DNA of 64,000 nt from Picocystis sp. L7 (lineage: Eukaryota; Chlorophyta; Picocystophyceae; Picocystales; Picocystaceae), in NCBI GenBank assembly GCA_020975725.1, contig QXJR01000014.1, positions 558,001 to 622,000 of the forward strand, written 5' to 3'. A program made the position numbers and the translations under genes. The notes beneath the pieces were generated by a model. That model was given only the letters and a program-made list of their open reading frames with translations, was not told the origin of the DNA and made no database searches. The number at the start of each line of letters is the position of its first letter. The stretch's first letter is position 1. Shown here one piece after another: positions 31,628-43,228 of this stretch.

Positions 31628-33533
31628 ATGGATCACCACGACACAACGCCCGAGGGGGAGGCGAAGGACGCCCCGCCCGGGGCGGCGGAGGCGGAGGAGG
31701 GTGTGCAGGAAGCAAGGGATGCGAAAGCAGCCCCGCCCGCCCATTCCAAGGCATTGGAGAACCCGGAGGATAAGGAAGGACAAGAGAGAGAAGGAGTGGT
31801 GGATGTCATACAAGCCATACGAGAGATGCAGGAGGAGTTCCTGGTGCAAGGAATCCAAGACAAAGACGAAGCTGGTGCCATGGCCCTGACGGCGTGGAAA
31901 GAAAAAGGAGGACGAGCGAACAAGACTTTGGATTGGGGACCCGTGGCAGGAACTGCACTTGGAGACGTGTTCCTCTCCCGTGCGGAGCTGGAAGGGGTCG
32001 GACTGCACGGAATGGACGCCGACCGCATCGACACCGTGCTGCTGCCAGGAGTGGCAGAAGAACCGGTGCGACTGGCCTGCTCTGCGATGGCGCCGCTGGA
32101 GGACGAAGCCAGCCTACCCAAATTCATGGCCGAAGACGAATTCATCTTCACCGGGGATGGGAACAGCACGACGCCAGGACAACACATACTGGAAGGCAGC
32201 AACCTTGCCCTGAGCCAGAACCTGGTCTACAATAAGCCGGTGAGGGTCATCCTTCAGCAAAAGCACCCGCAGAGTCTGATGGAGGACGGTACAGCGTTTG
32301 TCTATGCTGGCCTCTACTCGGTGGAAGCGTACTGGAAAACCACGACGGAGAATGGAGCAGAAGTCCTGAAATACCGATTGGCGAAGGATCCCGCTTATCA
32401 CGTGATGAATGCAGAGGTCGAGTCTGAGCAAGAGGAAGAAGATGAAAAGCCGGTGGTGACGAAGCCTAAACGCGATCCGAAAGTGGGCAAGGCAGTGCGC
32501 AAGCCAGCCCCTTCGAAGCAGGAGAGAAAGGCAACCGATCGAGGTAAGGGATCTGAGCGGTAAATGACACTTGGTGGGAAGTCTCTGACTGTAATGGGAA
32601 GCGCCAACATGGCAGAACGCCGCATTCGGTGTGACGGAGAGATCCCGATTGCACTTTTTTGCTCATGAAAGACTGACTCGAATTTGCATGTGCTTTGTGT
32701 TTGTCTATGCAGGGGAGCAAAAGCGCACGAGGGAAGGAGCGAGCAAGGTGGAAGCAATGCTATCCGGCTACGAGAGCGATGTGGATGAGATGGCGGACGA
32801 GGAGGAGGAATACGAAGTGGAGCGCATTATAGCGGAACGCATCCGCAATGGCAAAAAGGAGTTCTTGATCAAGTGGGTTGGCTACGATAGCAGTTTTAAT
32901 ACATGGGAACCAGAGGAAAACGTCGATCCTCCACAAGTCATCGACGATGAAACAGCCCTTGCTGATGCCAAGGATGGACCAAGAGTGGACAGCAAGAACG
33001 ACGAAACCACTCTACCCCGTGAGGAGGTAGTTCTAAAGTTGGCAACGGAGGAACCAGCTGCGGTAGAGGAGCCCGTGGAAGTGCCTGTGCAAGAGCTTGA
33101 CATTTCTGCGCAACAGGCTGGAAATGAAGCAGAGCCAGAGGCTGTTCCAGAGGATGATCAACCTGCAGCCGTAGATGCCATCAAGGCAGAGGTAGGGCCA
33201 ATAGAAGATCCAACAGAGAAGAAAGAAAGTTCCAGCCCTCGTGCAGTCGAGGAGGACGAAGGAGAGCTCGAGGAGTATGAAGTCGAGAAGATCCTCAAGA
33301 TGAGAACTCGCAAGGGTCGAACGGAGTACCTCATTAAATGGGTTGGATATGATCACGGGTGGAACACATGGGAACCAGAGGAAAACATGGGAGAATGTGA
33401 TGAAGTGATGAGAGAGTTTCTTGCAAGCGTGAAACAGCCCAAGCAGACTAGGACTAAAAAGCTTAAGACGGCAAAGCCAGAGGATAGATTTGAAAAAAAA
33501 TTAGGGGATCGCGGTTTCCTGAATCTTCAGTAA
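31628..33533 (+). CDS. SRA (YDG) domain + two chromodomains, chromatin reader, one intron
   Basis: Predicted 578-residue nuclear protein. Exon 1 (31628-32543) carries an SRA domain at about residues 100-255: [46 protein letters not shown] and [16 protein letters not shown] domains in UHRF1 and SUVH proteins bind methylated cytosine. The usual YDG is YAG here. Exon 2 (32713-33533) carries two chromodomains at about 338-377 and 492-531, each with EYEVE-I, IKWVGY and NTWEPEEN, keeping all three aromatic-cage positions for methyl-lysine. Donor CGAG|GTAAGG and acceptor TATGCAG|GG join the frames exactly (169-nt intron, phase 1). No RING, SET or methyltransferase domain is seen. The stop lies 43 bp from the convergent glutamine synthetase stop. 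If the intron is wrong, these are two separate genes. Confidence 0.82.
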
Positions 33534-33576
33534 GCTGTGTTCATAACCTTGTTTCAATGAAATGCTCTTTGCACGA

Positions 33577-34686
33577 CTACTCTCCAAGTGTCGTCTCGGC
33601 AATCAATCTTGTCACCACGTACGGGTCCATGTTCGACGACGGACGGCGATCTTCGTAATATCCTTTCCCTTCAACGGGTACCATGCGAGGCACGCGAATG
33701 GAAGCGCCGCGGTTGGCAACTCCCCAAGAAAACTTATCCAGAGGAGCAGTTTCGTGAAGACCAGTAAGACGACGCTCGTTCCCCTCTCCATAAGCAAGGA
33801 TGTGTTCCATGTGCTTCTTCCCCAGCTTCTCACAGTGCTTTTGGATAACCTCCCAACCTCCAGCTTTGCGGGTGGACTCCGTGCTGAAGTTGGTGTGGCA
33901 GCCAGCACCGTTCCAATCACCGGGGATAGGCTTGGGATCGAACGAAGCAATAACATTGTAGAATTCAGCAACACGGAGCATGAGATACCTGCTCATCCAC
34001 ATGTGATCTCCCATTTCGATGCCCAGGCACGGTCCAACTTGGTACTCCCACTGCCCAGGCATCACTTCCGCATTCACTCCGCTGATCAGTACACCAGCGT
34101 AAAGGCAGGCCTTGTAGTGGGCCTCAATGATGTCTCGTCCGATGGCAATGCCTGTTCCAGCACTGCAATAGTATGGTCCCTGGGGGCCAGGAAAACCATT
34201 TTCTGGCCAGCCTAAGGGCCACTTGGTCTTTCCATCGAGGAGAGTGTACTCTTGTTCGATTCCGAACCAGGGAACTTCATCCTTGTACTTCTCCATGGTC
34301 AAGGCACATGCGTGCCGGGTATTGGACGGGAGAGGTTTCATTCTGTCTCTGATGTCATCGCCCAGCATGTCTCCGGGCTTGGGAGGTTCGTACACATCAC
34401 ACATGACCAGGACATTCTCCCCCTTGCGGAACGGATCCTTGAAGATGGCTCGCGGGACCATAAACACTTCGCTGTCGTGCCCCGGCGCCTGTCCGGTGGA
34501 GGATCCATCGTAATTCCAGATGGGAAGATCCTCTGGACACGTTGGGGGCGCATCAAGGGTCTTGGTCTTGCATCGGATGTCCCATCCACCTCCTCCGAGC
34601 CAGACGTATTCAGCCAGGACCTTGCCGTTCGCGTCCAGGTCACTGAACTTGTCCAGGATGGTGTGGTCCAACAACGACTTGGGCAT
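33577..34686 (-). CDS. Glutamine synthetase, eukaryotic type (GSII)
   Basis: 369 residues, the normal GSII length. ATP-dependent condensation of ammonia with glutamate. Conserved blocks include [48 protein letters not shown], the metal and ammonia-site [15 protein letters not shown], and the ATP-site [21 protein letters not shown] and a [10 protein letters not shown] end follow. The start ATG at 34686 gives MPKSLLDHT with no organelle presequence, so a cytosolic location is likely. No intron. Confidence 0.96.
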   Translation of the reverse strand: MPKSLLDHTILDKFSDLDANGKVLAEYVWLGGGGWDIRCKTKTLDAPPTCPEDLPIWNYDGSSTGQAPGHDSEVFMVPRAIFKDPFRKGENVLVMCDVYEPPKPGDMLGDDIRDRMKPLPSNTRHACALTMEKYKDEVPWFGIEQEYTLLDGKTKWPLGWPENGFPGPQGPYYCSAGTGIAIGRDIIEAHYKACLYAGVLISGVNAEVMPGQWEYQVGPCLGIEMGDHMWMSRYLMLRVAEFYNVIASFDPKPIPGDWNGAGCHTNFSTESTRKAGGWEVIQKHCEKLGKKHMEHILAYGEGNERRLTGLHETAPLDKFSWGVANRGASIRVPRMVPVEGKGYYEDRRPSSNMDPYVVTRLIAETTLGE

Positions 34687-36285
34687 GTTGAACCGGTATG
34701 GAGTGCCTGTCGCTTATCGACTGCTGTTTCGAAACGTGTCAATTCGTTCCCGTTTCCAGGACGAGGAAGTAAGCCTGTTGTCGCACCACCAAAGGACGAG
34801 CAATGCCAACGTTTCGGTGGGACGATGAGCTGCAGGATGCAAAGCGTATGCTGCGGTGGTTCGTGTGCGGATGCCAACCACACGTGCGTCCTCCTGTTGC
34901 CAGATGTGAGAAGTGGTTGGGCGTGGTGTGGCACTGTACACCCCACGTGACCCTCCAGGGCAGGCCCACGCCAACCGAAAATCGCATCCGACGGTCCTCC
35001 TGGCTCGAGGGGAGGATTCGGACGGTCGGGATCGACGCCCACCGCGAAAAGGGTTCCTCTGCGCCTTCCGGACGGATGGCCAGCCCTACCGGTGTCTTTC
35101 CTGTCGATGTTCGTCTTCCACCGATCGGTGCTGCGGAGGAACCGGGGCGGGTCGTCTTGCAGGCTTCGATGGGTCCAATCGTCGGCCTGCCCCGGTGTCA
35201 CGTGACCCGGGGCTTCCCCCCTTCCCTCCGGGTCGGACCCCCGAACCCTCCCGTCACGTGGCACCCACGTGCCCCCCCGTTTCGCGTCCAGCTGGAGGGC
35301 GCCCATTGGACCGACCCCCCCGAGGTCGTTCGGATCGATCCAGCCTGGCAGGCCTTTTTCGACCCCATCCCGTCTTCCTGGGGTCCACACCACCAACCCC
35401 CACAGCTTGGGGAGGGGAAAGCGAAGCAGACACGATGCATCTCGATGCACGTGCGCGATCCAACGTGGAATCCAAGAGGGAACGTAGAGAAGCGGACGAG
35501 GTCTCGCACGAACCGTGGTCCGGTGGTGGAACCAGGAAGGACACATCAATGGATGGAACCACTTCAGTGGACGGGATGGACGAGTGATCCGAATCAAGCG
35601 AGGCAGGGGAGGCATCTCGGCGAAAGGATGCTGCATGCAGCGGCATCCTCCGCGTCGCCTCGCATCGTGTCCATGACAGGCTTCGTAGGTTGGAGAACCT
35701 ACACAAGCGGAGGTGGGATCCACAATCCATTGGCCGAACCATAACCTACACCCAGGTTCCCGTCCTGCCACATCCTCCTGCATCGCCTGGATTGTCACGG
35801 TTCGAATGTCGAGGCCTGCGATGCCTGTGGACACAACTGCACTGCAGGGGCAATGCACCCATCCATCCAAACATCCGTCCCTCGTACAAGCATGGGTTCC
35901 CTTGCACCTATTTCATTTTCTGTCTGCAACCCCTTCCTGTCCATGGTTGTGCCTATGCAAGGCCGTGCGACACCATGGCAGGCCGGGATGGGAGACAACC
36001 AAGATAGAATTGACCAACATCGCCTTGGTTCACCATCCACTCGCCACTCTTTCCTTCTCCACGAGGATCCATGCCATCCCTTCTTTGCCATCCATGCCTC
36101 ATCCTGGCCGATGGACCACAATCCGTCATCCAAAACAATCTTTAGGTCTCGTTGTGGACACGAGTTACGAAGGCCATTTCGGATCCGAGTGGCCAGGGGT
36201 CGAGGTGGGCGAGAGCGTGCAGGTGTCGACGAGGCGCGTCGCATCCCAAAGGGAAGGAATCGACGGTGGAAAGGAGAGGTGCGAC
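34687..36285. other. Divergent 1.6 kb region upstream of glutamine synthetase and isomerase
   Basis: GC-rich with many CACGTG words (for example near 34955, 35205, 35255 and 35265) and long shadow frames on both strands. No protein family is recognised. It is probably two promoters and leaders. Confidence 0.45.
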
Positions 36286-37032
36286 ATGTCGACAGGCGTA
36301 GAGCTGGTGTCGGAAGGGAAGGTGCGTGTCCTGAAGATGGACGGCGAGGACGTAGGACAGAATCGGATCACACCCGCATGGATGGAACAAGTGAATCGGT
36401 GCTTGGACGCCGTGGAACGGGAAGAAGAAGCAAACTGCCTGGTGACCATCGGCAACCACAAGTTTTACAGCACAGGATTGGACTTGAAGATCCTGCTGCA
36501 TAGTCCCGAGAGTGCCCGGGATTTGATTGAACGCTTCCACGCATTGCTGGCCAGGATGATGGCCTTTCCCAAGCTGACTGTGGCTGCAGTGAGCGGACAC
36601 GCCGTGGCTGGTGGAGCCATGTTTGCATTGGCGCACGATTACGCGGTGGTGGTGCCTGACAAGCTGGTTTTCTTCAGCGAAATCAACATCGGGATCCCCT
36701 TCACCCCGGGCATGCAAGCCATGGTTCAAAGCAAGGTCTCCGATACGAGAGGCTTGCGCCGCGATCTCCTGCTGGTGGCAAAGAAGTACACGGGCAAACA
36801 GGCCGTGCAACATGGGATCTTCGACGAGGTGCATGAAGGAGGTACCGATGCCGATCTCCATTCCGCCATGGTGGCTCATGCAGTGGACCTGGTGGGTCGG
36901 TCTGGCCTCCAGACCTACCTTCCAAACGTTTTGCAAGCCATCAAAGAGGAGATGTATCGTTCGGCCTTGCACAAGCTCCGCAACGGTGGCCTGGGCTACG
37001 GCCTGACAGCAGGTCGGATGTCCAAGATGTGA
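36286..37032 (+). CDS. Enoyl-CoA delta-isomerase/hydratase, probably peroxisomal
   Basis: 248-residue crotonase-fold enzyme. Conserved blocks are FYSTGLDLK near residue 65 and AVSGHAVAGGAMFALAHDYAVV near 105, the oxyanion-hole region. FFSEINIGIPFTPGM follows. The pattern is closest to plant ECI-type delta3,delta2-enoyl-CoA isomerases, which handle double bonds of unsaturated fatty acids in beta-oxidation. The C-terminal tripeptide SKM fits a peroxisomal PTS1 signal. The start ATG at 36286 gives an N-terminus of family length. Hydratase activity cannot be excluded. Confidence 0.85.
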   Translation: MSTGVELVSEGKVRVLKMDGEDVGQNRITPAWMEQVNRCLDAVEREEEANCLVTIGNHKFYSTGLDLKILLHSPESARDLIERFHALLARMMAFPKLTVAAVSGHAVAGGAMFALAHDYAVVVPDKLVFFSEINIGIPFTPGMQAMVQSKVSDTRGLRRDLLLVAKKYTGKQAVQHGIFDEVHEGGTDADLHSAMVAHAVDLVGRSGLQTYLPNVLQAIKEEMYRSALHKLRNGGLGYGLTAGRMSKM

Positions 37033-38048
37033 ACCTTGTGCATGACGATGTGTGTGGGGGCTCCCGGCACGCAAGTCACGTGGGCGGCAAACACTGGGGT
37101 GTTCGTCTCGCGCCCCAAGCCGTGCAAGCATGCTTTCGTGTGTGCTGCACTGGGAGATCCTTCTTGCTCAGATGCGATTGCTGGTTGTGGCAGATCTACT
37201 TTTAAGAAGCCTATCCCGTAGGTGGATATTCTCAACATCCAATCCATCCTACATGTTCTATGGGATGCAGAACCTGTGGGCACTCCACCATTGGTCCTCT
37301 CTTCTGCACGCGCCATGCTCCCCCGTTGCCTTGCAAGAGAGAAGATCTGTTTCCATGGGGGCGACTGCATTTGAGAGGGTTCTGCTTCGACCACTGAGCT
37401 TGGGCTTGGGTCCCTGCTCTGCCCAACTATTCCCGAGGGTCAGACGGTTTCATGGACAGGTTTCTGGGATTCATTGGACGCCCTGGTTTGCATGGCTTGG
37501 ATCTGTTTTCACCTGGTGGCACCTTGCCTTTTGTGTGGTTCTCTCAAGTGCCGAGAGGCTTTGCACGATGAGAGGCAAAGCTCCATGAGCTGTAGCTGAA
37601 GGAGCGTGGAAAGGACCGGTTGTAGAACATAAACCCATCTTCCCGTATCTTGGCACCTTCTTCAATCATGGGAGTCGGTGGTCGACTGACATGCACGATT
37701 GATGTCTGTTTGTGTCCATGCATCGGTTGCGCATCCAATCGCTCGTCCTTCCTGTGCTTGGCAAGTGGTCCGTCCAGGTGGAGTGAAAGTGATGGTTCCT
37801 TTGTGCATTCCTACCTCCAAAGCGTGTGATGAGAGAGCTTCCATGGGCATCTTCATGCAAGCTTGCATCCATTTCCACCCCTTTGGACCCTTGGCCACCC
37901 GAGTGGGTCTTGCCATCTGGTCCTGGAGGACCCCCATCCGGGTTCGCTGGAACCTTTAGAAGGGGGATCCGGAACGTGGATCGGGGAAGGATCGGGTTCG
38001 AAAGGAGGACAGAAGGGAAGCGAAGGGAAAGAAAGGGAAACCACGACG
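37033..38048. other. Intergenic 1 kb between isomerase and Maf genes
   Basis: No gene is supported. Mixed composition, turning A/G-rich just before the Maf ATG. Confidence 0.45.
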
Positions 38049-38699
38049 ATGGACGTGTCGCGCATGCGCTTCGTGTCGTCTTCGTGTGCGCCTACGTTGG
38101 TGCTGGGTTCGCAGTCGCCCACGAGGCGAGAGCTGCTGCGAAAATGGAAGGAGGCGCATCCGGAGGTCCAATGCCGACACATGGCGGCGGACTTGGACGA
38201 ACGAAACGTGCGATGCGAGGACGAGGAGAAGCTGGCCATGGCCATCGCCACGGCCAAGAAAGAGGCGCTCCTGCCGCGACTGCGGAAGGAAGGAGGTCCG
38301 AAGCAACGCACGTGGCTGGTGACCTGCGATCAGGTGGTGGTGCAGGATGGATGTGCCGTGCACAAGCCCAAGGACGCCGAAGAAGCCAGGCGAAGGCTGG
38401 CCCAAGGCGGCCAGGTGGAGACCAGGAGCGCGGTGGTGTGCTGCGACGTGGAAAGCGGATGGACGACGCAAGCGTTGGATGTGGCGCACGTGGACGTGGG
38501 ACCGCTGCCGCAGCACGTGGTGGAACAGCTCCTGGAAGAAGGTGAAGTCTATGGATGTGCAGGGGGTATCATGGTGGAACATCCACTTGTCCAACCACAC
38601 GTCACATTCATTCAAGGGTCCATGGATAGCGTGCTCGGATTGCCCCTGGACGTGATGGAAGAGCTCCTGGTCCAAGTGGCCGAGACGTGCTGGATGTGA
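38049..38699 (+). CDS. Maf/HAM1-like nucleotide pyrophosphatase
   Basis: 216 residues. Maf proteins hydrolyse non-canonical or modified nucleoside triphosphates to monophosphates and are also known as septum-formation inhibitors in bacteria. Motifs: LVLGSQSPTRRELL at about residues 17-30, TCDQVVV near 100 (usually SDTVV, with the key Asp kept), EEARRRLAQGG, YGCAGGI and GSMDSVLGLPL near the end. The start ATG at 38049 is preferred. No presequence is obvious. Confidence 0.87.
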   Translation: MDVSRMRFVSSSCAPTLVLGSQSPTRRELLRKWKEAHPEVQCRHMAADLDERNVRCEDEEKLAMAIATAKKEALLPRLRKEGGPKQRTWLVTCDQVVVQDGCAVHKPKDAEEARRRLAQGGQVETRSAVVCCDVESGWTTQALDVAHVDVGPLPQHVVEQLLEEGEVYGCAGGIMVEHPLVQPHVTFIQGSMDSVLGLPLDVMEELLVQVAETCWM

Positions 38700-38962
38700 A
38701 GGATCCGCAGTGCAGGAAACGCCGCGCGCCATCCACACGCAAGTGCGAGGGAGAACAAATCGTGGTGCAGTGCAACACCCTACCCAACCGCCCTCGCGTC
38801 GAATTGCGGACCAAAGGGAGACAGGGCGCCAGAAACGGTAAGAATCCGCGGACCCACCCATGTTTGAGCTGGCAGTTCGGAACCGTGCGCCGCGCGAAAG
38901 GCTGGAAAGGGCAAACGATGCCAGAGAAGGGCATGCCCTTCACACCGTTGAACGATACGTTT

Positions 38963-39793
38963 TCACAGTACCCCTGACGGCCTCTTACAGGCCTTGCGGA
39001 TCCCCGTAACTGCAATCAGAGCACCCAACAAGGCCCCTGACCACCCCAAACCAGCGGACGCGGTGGCGAGGGGCCACCCCGGGCCGGGCACCAACCGTGG
39101 GACCATCTGCCATGCCGCATCCAACGCTTGACACAGCTGTCTCAACCTGTGCTCGACTAGGAAAATGCGTGAGGAAGCCAGTTCGTGGACCAGCTCGCTC
39201 AGCCTGTGGTTCTCTTGTTTGGTCTCGTTCAGTTCCAGTGCCAAAGACGCCAGGCTGCTCCCGCATCCGCAAGCGCTGGAGTGCAACATGTCGAACAGGA
39301 AAGCTCGGGTCACAAGTTCCCTTTCTGCTATTTTTCGTTCTGTCAGGCTTGCTTCCGCTTGGAGCAACCTCTCCGACATACTTTCTGCCTCCATACCCAA
39401 TTCGAACGTTCTGGTGTTGAGATCCGATGCTCCCACCTCCATCCTTTTCATCTGGTCCTTGATTTCAGCAACACAGGTCTTGAACCTGGACATCTCTTTC
39501 TCCAGCTCCAGCATGAGGCTTTGCATAGCGCTGCACCGGTCTGCATCTACTTCCAGTACGGTCTCCAGCTCCTTGATCTTGTTCTCTGCTGCAGCCAACC
39601 GCCCGCTGCTTTCCCCTTCCATCCTTTGGATACTTTCGGCTTCGAGGCGGCACTTCCATTCGCCTTCCAGAGCAACCATCCGTCCACGAATCTGTGCGAC
39701 TTCTTTGTTCCATGGCATCTTCTCTTCCATCCCATTTGTGTTGGCTTCCACCTGCAGCTCTTGCAGCACCGGTGCATCGGCCAGGTCGCACAT
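38963..39793 (-). CDS. Coiled-coil protein with C-terminal membrane segment
   Basis: 276 residues. Residues about 10-200 are Glu/Lys/Leu-rich with heptad-like spacing, interrupted by a small CGCG cluster near 180. A hydrophobic segment (about 245-265, ATASAGLGWSGALLGALIAV) is followed by a short basic tail (RKACKRPSGVL), so it is probably tail-anchored. No family is firmly recognised. Plant WIT proteins (nuclear-envelope coiled-coil tail-anchored partners of the pore) share the layout, and the next gene is Nup93, but neighbourhood means little in this genome. Start ATG at 39793. Confidence 0.65.
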   Translation of the reverse strand: MCDLADAPVLQELQVEANTNGMEEKMPWNKEVAQIRGRMVALEGEWKCRLEAESIQRMEGESSGRLAAAENKIKELETVLEVDADRCSAMQSLMLELEKEMSRFKTCVAEIKDQMKRMEVGASDLNTRTFELGMEAESMSERLLQAEASLTERKIAERELVTRAFLFDMLHSSACGCGSSLASLALELNETKQENHRLSELVHELASSRIFLVEHRLRQLCQALDAAWQMVPRLVPGPGWPLATASAGLGWSGALLGALIAVTGIRKACKRPSGVL

Positions 39794-40516
39794 CTTCGCA
39801 CGCCGTCACCAGCACCACTTTTTCCACGGTGTAGATAAAACTTCGACCGATTCGATGCTGTTGTGTGGACGAATTTACACCTGGAACACCACGCCAAGTC
39901 TGGTGCTTGTGTGTCGTTGTGATGACGTTGTGAGGGATGGATGGATCTCCTCCCCTCGACGAACCAGGAACGGATCCGGTTCAGAACCGGAGAAGCTCCG
40001 GGTACGAAAGGGAAATCCGTTCCCTTCTGGATCCGAAGGAGACCGGAGGAGGACTGTCCTCGGACCGTCCCCCGGGGCGTCGGAAGGACCGAACCGAGGA
40101 CCGACGGTCTTTTCTCAGAGAAATGACAGGTGGACCGTCGGTCCTTGGGAACGAGGGGGGGCGTGTCATTCCAACGGTCACATCATCCTGGGTAGGAACC
40201 AACCACGTGAAAAGGATCCGTATGCTTGCTTGATGGTTGGCCTGGATGCAGCCAAGAGGAACCCATCCCATGGCTCGCTTGGAATCTCATGAAGATGCAA
40301 ACGGGTGTGAACTTGCCCATCCCAAGACCTGCCCATCCTTACCAAGGCCTGTGAACGAGCTCGTGCATGGCTCGTCCGGCGTTCTTACAAGACACAGATA
40401 GACAAGCCACCGGCCCCATCCTCTCTTGCGTAAAGGGATATCAACCCCTACGATGCATGCCTTGAAGAAGCCATCTGAACTTCTCGTTGATGAACCACCA
40501 AGACCAAGAGTCAAAA
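39794..40516. other. Intergenic 720 bp
   Basis: Between the coiled-coil gene start and the Nup93 stop, which lie in tandem on the minus strand. The half nearer the coiled-coil gene is GC-rich. No gene is recognised. Confidence 0.45.
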
Positions 40517-43228
40517 TTACCCCATGCTGGCGGTGATGCGGGAAAGCTGCGCGCAGACATGAGCTGGCACCCTCACTTTCGAACTGCCAGCAAAGCTTTC
40601 GATGCAGTGCACTTGTTCCAAAAGCCCTTTTGCTGCTTCCCCAGTGGACATGGAAGCCGCACTCGATAGACATTCCGCAGCAGAAAGCAGGATCTCTGAC
40701 AGACGTGCTGCCACTGCAGGATGCAACTTGTGCACGTCGGATGCACACTTATCAATCCTGTGAGATTCCAGAGGGATGAAAGACAGCATAGCAAGCAAAC
40801 GCAAGGCATCCGGGTACTTCTCTTGTCTTGCATAGATCAGGAAATCCTTCACCCGCACGAGCTGCTCAAACGCGTCCATTTCCCTCCTGTCTTTCTCGCC
40901 CTCCACGCCCATGCCGCTCCTAATTGTCTGCACGGCCATCTGTCCTAGACGCACGATGTCTGCATACGGGTCCCCATGAAGCGCACTGGGCAGAGGAAAT
41001 TTCGCACACGCCTCGGAAAGTTTGCGGTTGATGATGCCAAGGGCCGATCCCGGATGTCCCGCATGCATGTAGAGTTCCCTGGCCTCTTCGAACTGAGCTG
41101 CAGCTTCGCACTCCTGCCCAGCTTCCACCATCAACCGCTGCCTAGCTGCCCGATCTGGTATGAAGTGGGCCAGCTCCCCGCCTGTGCCATCGGCCCGTAT
41201 TGCGCCTAAAATTAGGTCAAAAGACCGACTCTCCACCAGGAGTTCCCTCAATAGCCTCCCTGAAATAGTGGACTTTGCGCCATCCACTAGAGCATAGTAC
41301 TGCAGAGCAATGCTGGCATCCTCAGACGACAATGTCTTGGCATAAGAATGCACGATGCTTGATGCCTCCTCTTCAGCTTGCAGTCCATGTGTGCCTTTCC
41401 CTCCGAAAGACAGGAGGCCATGATGCATGAAAGCAATCGCAAAGTGGACTGCATCGCAGCGGTACCCCTCCGCTGAAGGATCCCTGGACAGGAATGTGAT
41501 CACCTCACCAAACTGCAGGCTGAGCAGCAGAACCGTGACATACAGCAATGGCTCTCTACCATTCTTCGTGTAATGGGTTGGGTCAAACTGCTTCAGGTAG
41601 CTTTGAAAGTCAAGAACAGTGTAGGCAGAGCGGCCGTCGCTCGCCACAAAAGGAGACCTCGGTTCTTCGGTAGAAGCAGCCTCCGGTCTGTACCCCCGTA
41701 TCAGGGACAGTTTGAACCACATGAAATCCTCAAAGGTACGAAAGAGGTAATCTGCATGCAGACGGTCTGCCACGTGTCGGTTGCCGGTGATGATGGAGAA
41801 CAGCATGATTTTGTGTTGCGTGCTTTCGCTCCACATGGACCGCTCTTTGAGGAGTCGTTCGCATTCTGCATCGAGGACAGAGTACGCGCTTCCACGTCTC
41901 TCTGTTTGGCCCGCTATCCAATCTTTCAAGAACTGGGCAAGACCCTCTCCTCCTATCTGAGCCAGGCTGACATCATTGCAACCTTTGCAGATTGACAGTG
42001 CTTCTTCGTAGAATCCAGACCTCAGGCAAAAGTAGATCTGCTGCCAGGTCGTATCCACTCCACCCATTTTGTCGAAATCAAGCGCCCCTCTATCGCGATA
42101 TTTAACCCGCAGAAATGCCTGGACTTTGGCACGGTTGGAGGTATTGCCCCCTAGAGAGGCAATGGCTGGGTTTTGACGTATGACTTCCAGGATGTGCCGT
42201 GCATGTCCTTTCTCCAGATAGCTTTTCGCTCCTTTCAGCAGATCGACGACGGCGCCTTCGTCATGCAGTTCCTTCCCACCCAGGAGACCAGACAGGAGAG
42301 ACCAGCATCCTGCGAGGTTCACGGATCCGTTCCCTCCCATGGCATTTTGAGCCTCTTTTTCCACCGCTTCTTTGAAAGCATCTGGCACACTCATTTTGGA
42401 TCCACGGAGCACGGCAGTGTTGAGATCCTTCACCGCCTTGGCGTAGTGCAAGAAGCGCGGAGGCAGGTACTGCGATGGCTTGGCAATGGTTCTGGACGGG
42501 GAACTCACGGCCATGTTGGCGGTGGTTGGCGTCCTTGGTTGTGTGTAGGGCGTCCTTGAAGCGACATAGGGCGATCTTGGGGTTGTTTGGGGTCCGGGCG
42601 TGAGGGATCTCCCGAAGTAATGGAGCAGCTGTTTTTTGTCGGACGCCCAATCTGCTTCCATTGCACGCATCAGGAACTCGTCGAAGTTCGCCAAGGTGTC
42701 GTTTTGGGCCTGTTGGATGGCGTTGATGACGGATGCGTCGTGGACTTGTTGCACGTATTCTTCCACGTTGAGGGATTGGTCTTGGAAGATGTCTTCGAAT
42801 GCGGTGGGTGCTTCCACCATGTGCAGGTCTTGGGTGAGCCTTTCCGAATCGAACCCTTGTTGGGAGAGGAGTCGATGCGCTGCGTTCCATTCGTTTCCAG
42901 CTTCTCGACGAGACGCCTTGCTCTGTATCCGTGCCTCGGCGGTCAGCATCGTCCTTCCGTTCCCCTTTTCCGTTCGTTCTCGGCGTGTGTTCTCTTTTCG
43001 CGTACCTTGAGTTGTCTCGTGGCATCTGCAAGCTGTCCGATGTCTCTTTCGATCCTGGGAAATCCGTGTGCGTCGATCTTCGTGTCGGATGCGTTCCTTT
43101 CGGGGTCAGTCGATCGGTCCGTGCGCCACGTGTCGAGGAAGGGAAGCGGCAGCACGCACTCCAGACACGATCTCGTCGCTCTGCTGCAGGAGGGCTTCCC
43201 AATCCGGTGCGCCAGCAGCAGACGCCAT
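40517..43228 (-). CDS. NUP93: Nuclear pore protein Nup93/Nic96, three exons
   Basis: Scaffold nucleoporin of the inner ring of the nuclear pore. The predicted 852 residues compare with 819 in human. The large exon (40517-42934) carries the Nic96 helical domain, including LLSGLLGG, NRHVADRLHADYLFRTFEDFMWFKLSL, YVTVLLLSLQFGEVITFL and FAIAFMHHGLLSF. Two tiny upstream exons restore the Nup93 N-terminus: exon 1 at 43160-43228 (23 codons, MASAAGAPDWEALLQQSDEI) and exon 2 at 43006-43077 (24 codons, including PRIERDIGQLADATRQLK). They align with the human QQAEQL...LPHVERNLQEI segment. Introns are 43078-43159 (82 nt, GTGCGT) and 42935-43005 (71 nt, GTACGC), both phase 0. The second acceptor could instead be the CAG ending at 42923, shortening the protein by four residues. 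Confidence 0.88.

Noticed and set aside
34803-35870. Long frames on both strands between glutamine synthetase and the isomerase
   Set aside because: Same reason: GC-driven open frames, no family resemblance, and mutually overlapping.
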